From: Trichostrongylus colubriformis
Taxonomy: Eukaryota > Nematoda > Chromadorea > Rhabditida > Trichostrongylidae
Direction: 5' to 3'
DNA: 64,000 nucleotides
Assembly (NCBI GenBank): GCA_963978905.1
Contig: OZ022260.1
Location: 41,228,259 to 41,292,258, forward strand
Made by a program: the position numbers and the translations under genes. The notes under the pieces are model-generated. The model did no database searches. It was not told the DNA's origin and saw nothing but the letters and a program-made list of their open reading frames with translations. This document shows positions 43,304 through 55,110 of the stretch, piece by piece (position 1 is the stretch's first letter; the number at the start of each line of letters is the position of its first letter).

Positions 43304-45079
43304 TTACTGAGCGCTGTAAAATCGAATATGCTTCACCTTTGTTTTTTTTTTTTGGAAAGGGAGGAACATTTTCACGTCATCAGCAAACATGCATATTTGG
43401 ACCGATGGGTGCGTGCGACAGCTTTTTGGAAGATCATAAACAAAAATGTTAAAGAGAAGCGGGCCTAAGACACTACCTTGGGGTACGCCACTTGTTACGC
43501 GTCTGTATGTGGAAATTGATTTTCCGACTCTGACACAAAATACTCTGTCAGTAAGAAAGGATCTTATCCAACTCCAGAGATTACCTCTAATACCGATATC
43601 TGCTATTTTGCTGAGCAATTTTGGGTGACTGACGGTATCAAAAGCTTTGGCAATATCATAGTAAATAATGTCGATCATATGATGCGAGGATTTATGGGAC
43701 AACCATTGGTGGAGTGAATCCAGCATAATGTCCTCTGTGGATGCCTTTTTCCGGAAACCATATTGCTCATCTGGCAGTACACTGAAGCGATCAATGAATG
43801 CATCAATCCGATCTTTGAGACATCTTTCCATGAGTTTGCACGCAGTGCTAGTTATAGAAATAGGTCGATAATCATTGGGGGTTCGAGGTTGAGGATTTTT
43901 ATTGAGCGGTGTTATGATTGCACTTTTCCAGACAGAAGGCACAGCTCCCAACCTTAAGGAAATGTTGAATATATGTGCCAACGGTACAGCAAGTTGATTG
44001 GCACACTTTAGGAAGACGATTTGAGGAATACCATCGGGTGTCTGCGAGCATGAAGATTTGAGCTTTTTGGCATGTAATAGGATGTCTTGTGGTAGTATCA
44101 GAAAGGAGCTCAACGTATGCTTAGCATCACTTTTCGTTTCAGGGATGATACCATTGTCTACAGTAAAAACCGAAAAAAATTGATCAGCAAGGAGTTCGGC
44201 CTTAGCTGAATCACTGTAGACGATATCAGCTTTTTCATTCACGAAAGCAGGTATAGAGCAAGGAGCTTTCAATCTAGAATTGACATATTGATAAAGTTGT
44301 CTACTATTTTTAGAAGACAGTAGAACTTTTTCACGATTTCTCACATATTTTTCGCTGAGCTTAACTAACTTCTGTGAGACTCTGTCATAACGCTCTTTGA
44401 CACCTTCCTGATCAAGGCGATGGAATAGTGTATTTCGGTATAACATCAAGTTCTGGATGTATGTGGGAAAGTTGGGAGTTTTATCAGGGCGTTTAACAGT
44501 GATGGGAACGTAGTAATGTATGGCCGAAATGATAATATCACAGAAGCGTCGATACAGATCATCGATGTCATTATAGTTATTGAACAATTGCTCCCAATTC
44601 ACTTCAGAAAGATAACGTTTCATGGAGTCATAATCAGCCCGTACGTAGTCGAGAAAAGGGATGGGTGTGGGATCAGGTGCAAGGCACAAACGGAGCGAAA
44701 ACGAGATAATGTAATGATCAGATTTGCCCAAAGGATTGAGTAGGTTAGGCATGGTGACGAAGTTTTTGGTGCTAGTGAGGACTAAATCTAGGACTCTGCT
44801 ACCGCAGGTTGGAGGGATTACATGCTGTATGAGACCATGCAACTCGAATAAATTGACATATTCTTTTGAACGTGAGCATTTGGGCCATGGGTTTGGTAGC
44901 CAAGAAATATCGAGATTAAAGTCGCCAACAAGTACGACAGGGCAAGCAGAATCGATCAATACTACATTGAGGAAGTCAACGAGTCGTTTGCATGTATCAG
45001 CCTTTATATCAGGAGGTCTGTAACAATATCTAAATAGTTCCACTCTGAAAGTGTTGTTGTATGAGATGAGCATTCGCAT
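43304..45079 (-). pseudogene. LINE endonuclease (C-terminal) and reverse transcriptase
   Basis: 591 codons. Residues ~40-130 show the endonuclease motifs VVLVGDFNLD and GKSDHYIISF. The reverse transcriptase follows with NDYRPISITS, EQYGFRKKAST, YYDIAKAFDTVSHPKLL, SGVPQGSVLGPLLFNIF and the catalytic FADD box (ICMFADDVKMF). The endonuclease N-terminus is missing: upstream in frame there is a stop at about 45113. The frame ends soon after FADD at an A run, where the true continuation lies in another frame. Confidence 0.85.
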
Positions 45080-45264
45080 GACATCACTGTAAGCTTGGAC
45101 GCACTGGAGCGCTCAATAGTAATTGTGATATCAGCTTTGTTGCTGTGGTCACAGCCAATGTACGGAATTCTTTGAATGCATAGAATTTCTCTGTACTAAG
45201 AGGTGATTGGACGCAAAATGATCGGATCACTGTTTGTTCAGGACGGTCGTAATAATCTTCGTAG

Positions 45265-45923
45265 GTTGAGGAACCTCCTCGGAAAAATGAGTTATCTGCT
45301 GTCCACATACGTATTTATGTTGTATTTGCCTAATGTGTGCGGCATGCAAGGTTTCACGCAAAAAGAGAATCCGGCTAGGATACAGCACCACAAAATCTTG
45401 GCCGGGTGGGCGGGGACTACGGCAAGTGCCCACCCTGTCGTTCGTCGCGATCGGAGACGCATCGCAGGAATAGAAAGTTAGGGTCAATTCAAGTCAGGGG
45501 GGAGACGCAATTTTGCGTCAAGGTCGAAGCTCCTTTCCCTCCTTAGACTTAGGCTAAAATTGATATCCTCTCCTTCCACATGAAAAAGCATCTGTCAAAG
45601 CATAGGTTTCATCTGCTTTAGCCCAAGCCTAGGGAGGGAAAGAAGCTCGACGTCGATGAAAATTTGACGCAAAGTTGCGTCTCCCCCCAGACTTGAATTG
45701 ACCCGAAAGTTATGTAAGCAATCCCACTCCTCATTCCTAACCGCGACGGACGACGGCACAGGGCACTTCCTCGAAGGTCCCGCCCATCGGCCGTGATTTT
45801 GGGAAGCTGTATCTCAGCCGGATTCTCACTTTTGCACGTGAGACTTCGCATGCGGCCCTTATTAGGCAAACACAACATAAATATATGGGTTACAGTAGAC
45901 CTCATTTTCCTGTTGACGATTCA
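45265..45923. mobile_element. Foldback element (GGAAAAATGAG family) with a nested MITE
   Basis: The left arm (GGAAAAATGAGTT...TATGTTGTATTTGCCTAAT...TCACGCAAAAAGAGAATCCGGC) is repeated inverted on the right (GCCGGATTCTCACTTTTGCACG...TTAGGCAAACACAACATAAA...CTCATTTTCC). Relatives: 47836-48277 and 59013-59405. Interrupted at 45481 by another element. Outer boundaries are approximate. Confidence 0.65.
45481..45704. mobile_element. 224-bp GGGTCAATT-family MITE with 8-bp TSD
   Basis: Inverted ends GGGTCAATTCAAGTC(T/A)GGGG, flanked by the exact 8-bp repeat GAAAGTTA (45473-45480 and 45705-45712). Interior is itself partly palindromic around AGCCTAAGCCTAGGGAGGGA and its inverse. Eight-base duplications occur with hAT and Merlin elements; superfamily undecided. 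Worn copies lie at 21250, 37468 and 56990. Confidence 0.75.
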
Positions 45924-47835
45924 TTTTTATGGACATCGCCCGGCGTAAGGTGAAAGGGTGAAGGTGAGAGATGGGAAACGTTCTTCAAAAGGAACCTACC
46001 TTTTTAGAAGAGGTAATGTGGCGTGAAACTCACACTGAAAAAGCGCGGCTTGTGGTCTTACACCGACTGCACCGCACTGCACTGCGAGTCGCACTGCCAC
46101 GCATCCGCCGGAGAGTTGCTGCGAGGTAGGGATAACGCTCGCGGTCTTTTGATTTAGCACAACGTTGCTTGCATCCATGTGACCGGCTAGTGACGCAGAT
46201 ACGCGCGAAAGAGTAGAAGTAAAGAAAGAGGAATTTTGGAGTCCCATTCCGCGGTTTTTTTTCGCCTCTTTCTCTTCTGTTACTTTGCTTGCTGAGCACC
46301 TCTACTTTCATATTCCACAATCTGCTTCCTTCACCCCTTTCGATGTCTTTAAGTTTATTTCACTGCTGCCAGTAGTCGCTGGTTTCCATGTGACTGCAAT
46401 GAGGGATGGGTGCCGCATATCGCTTTTATTGAAGCATCTCACATGTTCTTATTTCTCGCTCGACAGAATCAAGTAAATCATTGAATGAATCATTTTTTGG
46501 CCGACTAAATTAAACAAATCATTGAATTCCCAAGGCAGCAATATAGAGCAATATAGAAGGCTTGGAACAGCTGTGACTCTGATGGTTTCACAGCTCGTTG
46601 ACGTGTGACAGAGGCGTAAAAACCATTACTCTTAGTGAAATCTACTGGGTATTCTATTATCCTATAGTTAGTACGATGTCGCTGTTGGTATTGCTATAGC
46701 ATCTTATAGCGTCTGGTAGCTCGTCAGAGCATGCATTCGATCTCTCCTCACTTCCTTTTTCTCCTACACTGAAGGACACAAGACACTGCTAACCGCCTTC
46801 ACTACAGGAAACCAAGTTTTTAGTTCATTTCACTAGTTTTTTTTTTCATCGCTGAAGATGCACTATGCACTTGTGCTTGCGTTATATTCAAGGGCCTAAA
46901 AGCATCTTGGCATCATGACATGTGAATGAACATTGTATTTGTTCGCTTGTCACAGCTAGCGAAAATTGTTGCATGGACGGCGCAGTGGTGTTGTTTGTAG
47001 AGCATAGCTGCGGTACAAGTGGCTCGGGGATCAAATCTCGATTCACGTTTTGTCTAACGAGCCGAGCCACGCATTCCTTCGTATTCGCTTAACCGATGCC
47101 ATCATCGTTAAAAAATAAAAATCCGTGATCTGTACATTGGCTGGCTACAGTACTTGGTTTTATGGACCAAGTACGCATCCAAAAACTGCTCTCCTCTCAA
47201 TGAGAATCAGAGGCGTGGCGCATCTTACAGTAAGGTGGGAGAGATCTGTTCGTAAAAGTCCTAATGGATCTATCCAGCAAAAATGATTAGCGTACTTGGC
47301 TGGACTAATGTATATAGGCAATCTAAAACTTGGAAGGACCGTCTTCATAGTTTGAGTTTGCTTGTTCCAGGGGTAGGGTTATGCTGTTCATTATGGGCTG
47401 CATGCAAAGTCGAAAATCGAAATCCAGCGCAGATACGGCTGTCAAAGCTTCGTCCACACAGATGTTGTAGGCAGTACTACAAGAGATACGGTGCAGAACG
47501 GAGGCGGTCACGTGCCCAGTAGGCAATGCAAGTAGGAAACCACCACAACCGCTTCGAAATAGTAATTTTGAGAAATTAAAGACTGTCGCTGCTCCGCTCC
47601 ACAGTCCTCGTGGCCCTGATCACGATATTCGCGTGAACGAAACCTTTGCGGAATGGATCTCTGCCAATTTTTGTTTTATAAAATATTTTCCCGCTCTTCG
47701 TTATGCTGTTTTGCTCAGGTTTCACGACTGCTTAGGCTTCTCTGGTTACAAGTGGGCGAACTAATAAGCCATTACGCACGGAAACAAGTTTTTAGGAGAC
47801 CCTCCACGAAACCATCTCTCATCACATTTATGTTC
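45924..47835. other. Intergenic, no gene recognised
   Basis: 46030-46160 is GC-rich and resembles other repeat fragments (TGCACCGCACTGCACTGCGAG). 46975-47060 has a GGGATCAAATCTCG B-box-like word shared with the SINEs at 62.8 and 63.4 kb, but no tRNA fold was found. No coding signal. Confidence 0.4.
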
Positions 47836-48277
47836 CGAGTCATACCGATATATTTGGGAAAACTGTGTTTGTTGCCCATGTTTTTATGTTGTATTTGCCT
47901 AATAAGGGCCACATGCAAAGTTTCACGTAAAAAGAGAAAATTCGGCTAGAGTACGACCCCCCCCCCCCCAAACTTTTGCCCGAGTGGGCGTAGCGTTCAG
48001 TGAAAGCCGTGTTCCGTTGTCCGTAGCGGTCGGGAACGGAGAGTGGGGCTGTTCTTAATTTTTTGTTCTTACAATGCGTCTCCGATCGCGGCGGATGACG
48101 GGGAGGGCCCTTTTCGGGAGGGTCCGCCCACCCGGCCAAGAATTTGGCGAGCTGTATCTTGGCCGAATTCTCACTTTTTCGCGTGGAACTTTGCATGTGG
48201 TCCTTACTAGGCAAATACAACATAAATATATGGATAAACAAAAAAAAACTCATTTTTCCGTGAACGAGTCCTCTGAG
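47836..48277. mobile_element. Foldback element (GGAAAAATGAG family), second copy
   Basis: Left arm TATGTTGTATTTGCCTAATA...GGGCCACATGCAAAGTTTCACG, right arm its inverse (CGTGGAACTTTGCATGTGGTCC...AGGCAAATACAACATAAATA...CTCATTTTTCCGTGAACGAG). The loop holds a poly-C run and a GC-rich core. Boundaries approximate. Confidence 0.65.
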
Positions 48278-48419
48278 CAAAGACCAATTCCGTGTCATTT
48301 TATAATTTCGCTGGCCTTCATCATGCATTTGACATCCATTGCGAGACCACTGATGGGGAAGGCTTTATTAGGGATGATGAATGGTTGGCGTATTTGGCAT
48401 TCTATCATTCAACATCTCC

Positions 48420-49215
48420 AGTAGTCTGAAACTCTTGAGCAGGTTGTTGGACAGGAGCAGTTCTCATTCAATGATGACAAAAGGCATCACCATTTACTTC
48501 TCCCGAGCGTTAGTCCCGCACCGTCGCACGGTCCACTGTTCTTGTCAGACGTCGCTAGCTGTCCCTACACGGAGCTTCGTCCGTTGTAGCTTTCACTTCG
48601 GTAAGGCGTCCTTCCACCACTTCTTTGAGCCTCCGCGTGATCACTCCTTTGCTCTTCACTATTTTTTTAAAGGCTGATCCTCTGATCTTTTCAGTACATG
48701 TCCATACCGTCGTAACCATTGTTCCCTCCATTTCAGCTTAACGAGAGCCGTCTGCATCATCGCTTTTCGTTCCTGACCTTGTCCTATCACACCCAACTAC
48801 GTGCTCATCACAACATCCTCATCCTTATGACAGGATTTCGACGACGAGCGGCGTGCAACACAGTGTGTGCGAGCTATGCGCGGCGCGGTAGTTGGGTCTT
48901 GAAACGACTACACGGTAATACTATATTAGGGGCGCGATACGATCGCTTTGTAATCGCTTCGCGCCCCAACAACGTGGCGCCTTCAGCTCGTCTGCATTGC
49001 TTCACTTGCGACATGCCGCGGAGCGAAATCCTGACATGAGGGTACACACCCACATCCTCATTTCATCTGCGTGCAGCTACCTTGTATGCTTCGTTGAGGA
49101 CCAGCATTTGCCATGGTGCAGCATTCCAGGCTCTACCACTGTTCGGTACATCTTGCCCTTGAGTGTCGGGAGCACCGAATTGCACAGACTTGTGCACTCT
49201 CGCCAATCCATCCCC
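48420..49215 (-). pseudogene. RTE-type LINE reverse-transcriptase C-terminal fragment
   Basis: Minus-strand frames read LPTLKGKMYRTVVEPGML, HHGKCW and LHADEMRM, then, after an inserted repeat (48823-49051), WLRRYGHVLKRSEDQP. These match in order the well-known tail of RTE/BovB-like proteins (LKGKFYRTVVRPA...ECW...VAEMRML...LRWYGHVLR). Stops and frame changes are present and the catalytic region is absent, so it is a dead 3' fragment. Confidence 0.65.
48823..49051. mobile_element. 229-bp repeat inserted into the RTE fragment
   Basis: It is flanked by ACATCCTCAT on both sides (48813-48822 and 49052-49061). The right end GGGTACACACCC and inward CCTCATGTCAGGATTTCG (inverted) match CCTTATGACAGGATTTCG on the left, whose outermost ~9 bp are lost. 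Other copies: 12598-12777 and 5770-5872. The 9-10-bp duplication and GGGTGTG-type end suggest the same Mutator-like group as 33165. Confidence 0.65.
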
Positions 49216-49630
49216 ATTTGTACCTCTCGTTACAGGTACTTCAGGTTTGGTTATTAATGTTATACCATATACTATGTAGTGCATCAGATGAGTATGATTG
49301 ATTGGCACAATGGTCACTAATTTGACGAAAAGTTCTTTGATAAATGTTTGAAGCTCGAGGAGCCGAAAATTGACCTGATTCGCTGTATGTCCTCGTATCT
49401 CTGATCGCAATTGAAATAGTTCATGGAAAGATAAGAGAATGAAAATGCTTATCACTGATGAAACCCTTGAATCACTTACATATTTATCTTAATTGCCAAG
49501 GATTTGAAGATCAGGTGGACCCGACGATTACGATGCGATTGAGGCAGTGGGGATCGTTGATCAAAGGGTTGACAGGTGCTACAGGCCAAGGACAGTGATC
49601 CACCTTAATGGGTAATGGGATGTTTCGGTA

Positions 49631-50084
49631 AAAGAACTGGAAGGGGTCGGGAGAAAGAGGAAGATAGAAGAAGTGATCGTTTTGAAACGAACATTCGAGG
49701 TTAAAAGTGATAAGCGGTAGAGGAATCGGGATTCAAAAACGCGGCGGTTGATCTGCATTCCCATCTCCCACGCATCTCTTTGAACTGCAACATCACCTTT
49801 CCGAGTTGCTCGCTAGAGAGGGTGTCATTTGTTGTCTCGTTGAGTGTATTTCAGTCATTCATGATGATGTGAAGTAAGTGAAACAGCAAACAGCAGCAAT
49901 CAAGTGAAACAATGAATGAGAGATTAAGCGAAAGCTATGAAAAAAGGTGTTCGTGGTAAAAAATCTATTGGACTTACACTCGACGTCTTAGCAAGATGTC
50001 GCGTGCGCAATGCCTGCAACCTAAAAACTGCAAGCGTTTCGGTAGGTCTTACCGTAGGCCGAAATTGCCTCTTCCGCTGTCTTC
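49631..50084. mobile_element. AAAGGAACCGG-family TIR repeat, copy 3 (diverged)
   Basis: AAAGAACTGGAAGGGGTCGG at the left and CTTCCGCTGTCTTC at the right parallel copies 1 and 2, with GGATTCAAAAACGCGGCG and TTACCGTAGGCCGAAATTG inside. It is the most diverged of the three. Confidence 0.6.
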
Positions 50085-51363
50085 AAGGCTTGGTATTCAG
50101 TAGTTGGGATACCCTATGAGGGTGATGCATGACCCATCAGTCATGCCTCAAGGAACCCAACTCAACTTTGAGAAAACAAAGCATTCGATGTTTCATTGCG
50201 AGTAGTTTGATAGATTTGGTGCATTTTGTACGTTGCTAGTTGTCTGCTAGTTATCATGGCCTGTACACTGCGCATTGGTTTTTGAAACCGAGGTGATCTT
50301 TGATATGCGATGGTGCAATTGGATATGAAGGTGCAAAATTCGCAGCGCTCCATGCTGTCATTCGGAATCGTGCTGACAATATATGAGTTTTCGCCGATGC
50401 ACATGTGATGCTTCATCCTCCAGACGAGTCAGGTAACAGTCCGAAACCCGGCAAGGGTCCACTGACTAGTTGCAGGCCTCATCCTTCACCTATTGTTAGA
50501 CCACCGGTTCAACTGACCATGCATCAGCATTAGGCACTATGGGTGCTATTCCTAAAGAATCCTGTGTGTAAGGACTTGAGTGCCATATTGGCGAGTAATT
50601 CCCCTCTTGAGTAAGCTCCCTCTTTTGAGAGGACTTTTTTATAGGGTGGAACGGATTGCTGATCGGACCATCGCTGGTTAAGACCCTCTCGCATCGAAGT
50701 TCAAAAGAAGGTCACGGTTTCTATGCTGCTCGACCCAATGATTTTTGGAGCACTACACCCCGCAAGGATCCAGCAACACTCTAAGAATTTTTCTTTTCGA
50801 AAATTCAACCCTCCTCACACGTTGGCCGATGGGAGAGGATGAACGATGCAATGCTATTTCGCCTCAAAATTCTATCTACGTAGTGGCCTATCGTCGATTC
50901 CTCGCCTGGCACTCATCGGATACGATCCTCGAATTCGACCGTCTTGATTATTCCTCAACCAACTGTTGATTCTGCTCATACCTCTATAAGGCCTGAATCA
51001 TTCAAAAAAAATCATGGTAAATAACGACTCAGGTGGATGACGCCCCGATAACATGGCATTTTCCAACAAGATCTTACTCTCGAAAGGGGGCGGGGAAAGT
51101 TATTTTCATGACATCGGCTCGAAAATCGAATGCAGACACATTAAAACTCAATCGGCTTTGTGAGATATTTATGTAGCTATTGATTCGATGCGGCCATTTT
51201 GATTGCGCAATGATGCCATCAAAACGGCATTGAAATGGCTTCTATCTCAGACAATAAATGCATAATTCTTGCTGATCTTTCTGAAAAGAAACTACTTCGA
51301 CGAATTCAGCTCTTCTTCCTCATACGGAGACGTGCATTGCTCCTGTGTGTTGCGCCTCGTTAA
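50085..51363. other. Intergenic, no gene recognised
   Basis: 50415-50470 contains a fragment of the SINE middle (CCTCCAGACGAGTCAGGTAAC, compare 63508-63530). No gene-like frame. Confidence 0.4.
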
Positions 51364-51365
51364 TA

Positions 51366-51791
51366 TTAGGTTGTTGCAAAATTAATTTCGGTTTTAAGGT
51401 ATGTATAAATAAGTAGGTTTTTTACCACACACCTCACAAATAACTCGGCAAAAATTGACCCACTTGGGTATAGAAGTTCTCCCTCGCCCAGCGTATTCTC
51501 CCGACCTTTCCCCAACAGACTATCACTTTTTTCGAGCCCTCAATTCTCATCTGCGTCAGAAACAATTTACTAATTTAGACGATGTTGAATGTGCCTTCCT
51601 TGACTTCGTTGGTTCTCGTGATAGTAGTTTTTATAGTGAAGGCTTAGATTTATAGCCTGTTCGTTGGCAAAAGTGTGTAGATTCCGATGGTTTTTACTTC
51701 GATTAATAAACTTGTGTTTAAGCTGAGTTATAGTAGTTTGAAGTATGCGGTCCATTTCCGAATTAATTTAATTAATTTTGCAACAACCTAA
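51366..51791 (+). mobile_element. Internally deleted mariner element (426 bp)
   Basis: Inverted ends TTAGGTTGTTGCAAAATTAA, flanked by TA (51364-51365 and 51792-51793). Only the 3' end of a transposase remains between them. About 850 bp of a normal ~1.3-kb mariner is missing. Confidence 0.85.
51455..51655 (+). pseudogene. Mariner transposase C-terminal fragment
   Basis: The frame contains LPRPAYSPDLSPTDYHFFRAL, the conserved stretch holding the third catalytic Asp of mariner transposases (YSPDLAPxDYHLF), then LRQKQFTN and, after a stop at 51653, the RWQKCVDSDGFYFD tail common to the family. The N-terminal DNA-binding domain and the first two catalytic Asp residues are absent. Not functional. 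Confidence 0.85.
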
Positions 51792-51916
51792 TATATCGTT
51801 CGTATTTTTATATGCAGTTCACCAATGCATATTGACGTCTACTGTTATTTCTTCCCTCCGAAGGATTGGTTTCTTTTGTCCCTGTATTGTGCTGTTTGTC
51901 TAAAATTGAATATATA

Positions 51917-52662
51917 CAGGGGGTGCCAAAAAAAGAAGTAATTTTGTCTCCTCCACTTTCACCCCACTTTAATTGAACTACAGCAAATTCTGTTGAGGTA
52001 TTTTCATCCCCAGATTCAAGAGCGATCCCACTCTATCAATATACTCCGTGGCAGCCTTCTGCACGAGCAGGAACGGGAGCGAGGAAAGAGTTAACAAGAT
52101 GTGTCACCTCAACTGGGCAAAATCCGAAATTTCGTCGCCCTCGTTCACAACCTTGCTGAGGTCCGTTCACTCTGGGTACCTATGGGGATTCATACTGGGT
52201 GGTATTCTTTAACTTACCGTTTTTTCCGGGTTTCCGGCGCCCTTCGTTTCCAAGAGCCAAAACGTGCCCTTACCACTGAAACCCCTCCGGAGGTGGATTT
52301 GGGCATGAAAATGATTCTTCGGATCATAGCAGCCTTATCCAAGCAGCAGAGGCTCTGTGACTTCCGTAAACCGAGGTGCCAGTCCTTAGGAAGCTTCCCA
52401 CAAAAGACCTACCACGGAGCCTGGCTTCACTGTTTTAAGCAGACCTTGATACTGCGGGTACTCCGAAGCCCGACTGCGCCGGATGAAAGCTCCATATTTT
52501 CATAAAGGTGAACGTAGGGAACCACAGCTTGTTCCTGCTTTTAGGGAAACATTTCGGGAATATTTTGCCCCAGTACTTTTATCTCTTTCGTTTCCCTATG
52601 TTTTATATAATTGGCAGATGTGAGCCGTGGGCAAAATTACTTCTTTTTTTTGGCACCCCCTG
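51917..52662. mobile_element. 746-bp TA-flanked TIR element, copy 2
   Basis: Starts CAGGGGGTGCCAAAAAAA and ends with the inverse, flanked by TA (51915-51916 and 52663-52664). It aligns end to end with 17432-18176. Neither copy has a conserved open frame. Confidence 0.75.
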
Positions 52663-52664
52663 TA

Positions 52665-53420
52665 ATGGTGACACGTTTCTTGGGTATATGGTGCAGCAAG
52701 TGCACATACAAGTTACATTCTTCAATGTTGCACTTTTCAATGTAAAAACGACCTGAGACTACTTTCATCTTTATGAAGCCTAGGAAGAACAGCAGGGATA
52801 GTAGATTTATGTTTAGTACAGTAAATGGAACAAAGTGGAGTTTGAGCCCCATTGAGTATTAGAAGTTTCGTCTATAAATCCCCTTCTTTGACAGTGATAT
52901 TGGAGCTGTGACAATTGAGAACAGTTCAGGAGAAGAAGGCTCTTTTACTGGTAACCTTGAGTGACCTTGAAATTCATAGAACGGGTAGCAGGTGGGATAT
53001 TTTTGAATGAGATGGTAAACGTGAACCACAAAATCCTCACCTCACACACCATCTCCACCATTTACACCAGCCGCGGTCTCGTGCGTCAACATTTTTGAAA
53101 TGATGTCTATGTAATATGGTTAAAACAGATTGGAGCACTTCTGAGATGACAGAGTAGTCTCATAAAGTCTCATCGAAGCACCAGAATATATGTATAACTC
53201 TATCTCTAATCTCTTCAGCATAGTATTATATCAAATCAATCTTCATTGGGAGACCAGTGATAGGTTATGCCTAATTTCGCCTCTCCGAAGATGTCCTAGG
53301 CCAATTCTTTGATGACTAACATCTCCTTTTCTAGGTTAGGGGAGTTTTCAAATGATCCATTTATTTCAGGAACTTAACGTATTACATAGTATATACATCA
53401 CTAACAGGCCTATAAGTTGC
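52665..53420. other. Intergenic, no gene recognised
   Basis: No coding signal or element ends seen. Confidence 0.4.
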
Positions 53421-53475
<55 letters not shown>

Positions 53476-53521
53476 GGACGGACAGACAGACAGACAGACA
53501 GACATACAGACATACAGACAT

Positions 53522-53563
<42 letters not shown>

Positions 53564-53695
53564 TACAGACAGACAGACAGACATACGGACTGAGAGGCAG
53601 ATAGATAGATAGACAAACAAACAAACAAACGGACAAACAAACAAACATACAGACTGCAAACAAACGCAGACAGACAGACAGAAAGACAAGCAAAC
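53421..53695. repeat. (CAGA)n microsatellite with variants
   Basis: CAGA/GACA tetranucleotides with interspersed GACAT, GACGG, GATA and CAAA variants. Cys-Leu-Ser-Val open frames on the minus strand are repeat artefacts. Confidence 0.95.
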
Positions 53696-54589
53696 AGATC
53701 AACATTCCAGTTTATAACATGACACCATATCAAAACAAAAAACCCGGGCTTTTTGATAGAACCCTTTTCGAAAGACATTTGTCAGTAGAAAATTTCGAGA
53801 CTATCCTCACATCCTCTTTGAAGCAGTGGGGGCGTTGAGTGTGCTTCGTGACAAAGACTGCGCACTTCTCATAAGTGAGCTCTTTCTGCAGCTCTCTGTT
53901 GATAATATCGAACCGATGTTCGTTAGCCTAGATTCCCAAGTTTGCAGATCGGTCACATCGTGTGCTGTAACGAGTTTTTTATAAGTCGTAGAAGTAACAG
54001 TGTGTCTTTACAACCGCTTTTAAGTCGCAACCCTCACTTTTCCTCATAAGCCTCATAAAAGGCCACATGTGACTTATAAACTTCTTCCTAGTGGATAATG
54101 GAGCGCCCTCGAAATCAGCATCGGTATGGGGAGCCAATCCTCAACTTGCTTTTGCTGAAAGGCGTTAGAGTATTCATACCGCAGGACAATAAATTACCTA
54201 TTTGTAGAGCTATCAATTTTGGGCGACCTATATAAATGCTATCCAGAATCTGCCCAATTATAATCCCTTCCTGTGAATTACACCGTGTTTTCATGCGCAT
54301 TAATCTTGGAATATATTGTAGGATGGGTATCTAGATTCAAGATGCATTATTTACGGACATGTTGTTAATGAAAATCTGTCAGTTCCACGGCGAATATGCA
54401 GAAATATTAGTGGGGAGGTTCGCTGAAAAAAAATGCGCGAAATAGCCCGCTTGCTTTTTATGAAGTCAATTCACGTGCTTTATTGTAGGCCATCAATCAT
54501 TTTCTGTTATGGAATTCAGTGCCCTTTTGGCATGCCCATTCTTTTGTTGATCTTGACATTTAAATCAGTGAGCATAGTGTTTCGCCATT
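53696..54589. other. Intergenic, no gene recognised
   Basis: No coding signal or element ends seen. Confidence 0.4.
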
Positions 54590-54720
54590 TATATTCTATA
54601 ATTTATGTTGTATAGTGTCTATTGACATTTTTGTTCTCACTTTTGCCTCCTTTTAGCTCTCCGGGGTATGGAAATTGTACTCATCCTTGAGCTCCACTGC
54701 ACAGGCTGCAGTACATAAGG
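54590..54720. repeat. Dispersed repeat, paralogue of 55345-55484
   Basis: TATAATTTATGTTGTA, CACTTTTGCCTCCTTTTAGC and TCCTTGAGCTCCACTGCACA blocks recur in order at 55372-55475. The second copy is cut by the element at 55487. Confidence 0.6.
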
Positions 54721-54805
54721 GTACTTTAGAGGTAATGATCGCAGCAGTTTGACTGCTGTGATTTGCATTTTGCAGACAGCATTAGTGATAATGTGGTCAT
54801 TGGGA

Positions 54806-55110
54806 AATCCATGAAAGAAGTCACTCACATGGAATGTGAGGGCATAGAAGCTATTTGTGGCAAAATCCCAGTCGAAAAGAGCGTCCCCGAGCTGTAGAGT
54901 CGACGTAACGAGTAACATCTGGCGCCTTTGGATGACAGACCCCGTCTCCAGGCGACCTCATTCCTGATTGGCTACGGTAAGTAAGCCGATGAGATGTGTC
55001 AGGGTTCAAGGTATCACGGCGAGCTTTCTCCGTTTTAGCCTGAAGCTCACTCCAGAAAATAGATGTTGTCGCATTTGCCAACATCCCTTGGTGTTTACGG
55101 CTTCGCAACA
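54806..55110. repeat. Dispersed ~290-bp repeat, paralogue of 62305-62560
   Basis: GAAGTCACTCAC, GCGTCCCCGAGCTGTAGAG, GGTATCACGGCGAGCTTTCTCC and GAAGCTCACTCCAGA(A/T) recur in order near 62305-62560. Part also matches 25-115 at the window start. Confidence 0.6.

Larger units (their letters stand above)
42549..45100 (-). mobile_element. 5'-truncated CR1/Jockey-like LINE
   Basis: The element carries the C-terminal part of an APE-type endonuclease, a complete reverse-transcriptase domain and the C-terminal region. Truncation of the 5' end is typical of target-primed reverse transcription. Only one frame break was seen in 2.5 kb, so it is the youngest coding transposon in the window. Clade placement (CR1/Jockey group rather than RTE) is by motif impression only. 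Confidence 0.8.

Noticed and set aside
46975..47060. tRNA-like sequence with GGGATCAAATCTCG
   Set aside because: Resembles the SINE head rather than a complete tRNA; no cloverleaf found.
53366..53778. Cys/Leu/Ser/Val-rich minus-strand frames
   Set aside because: They translate the CAGA microsatellite; no other support.
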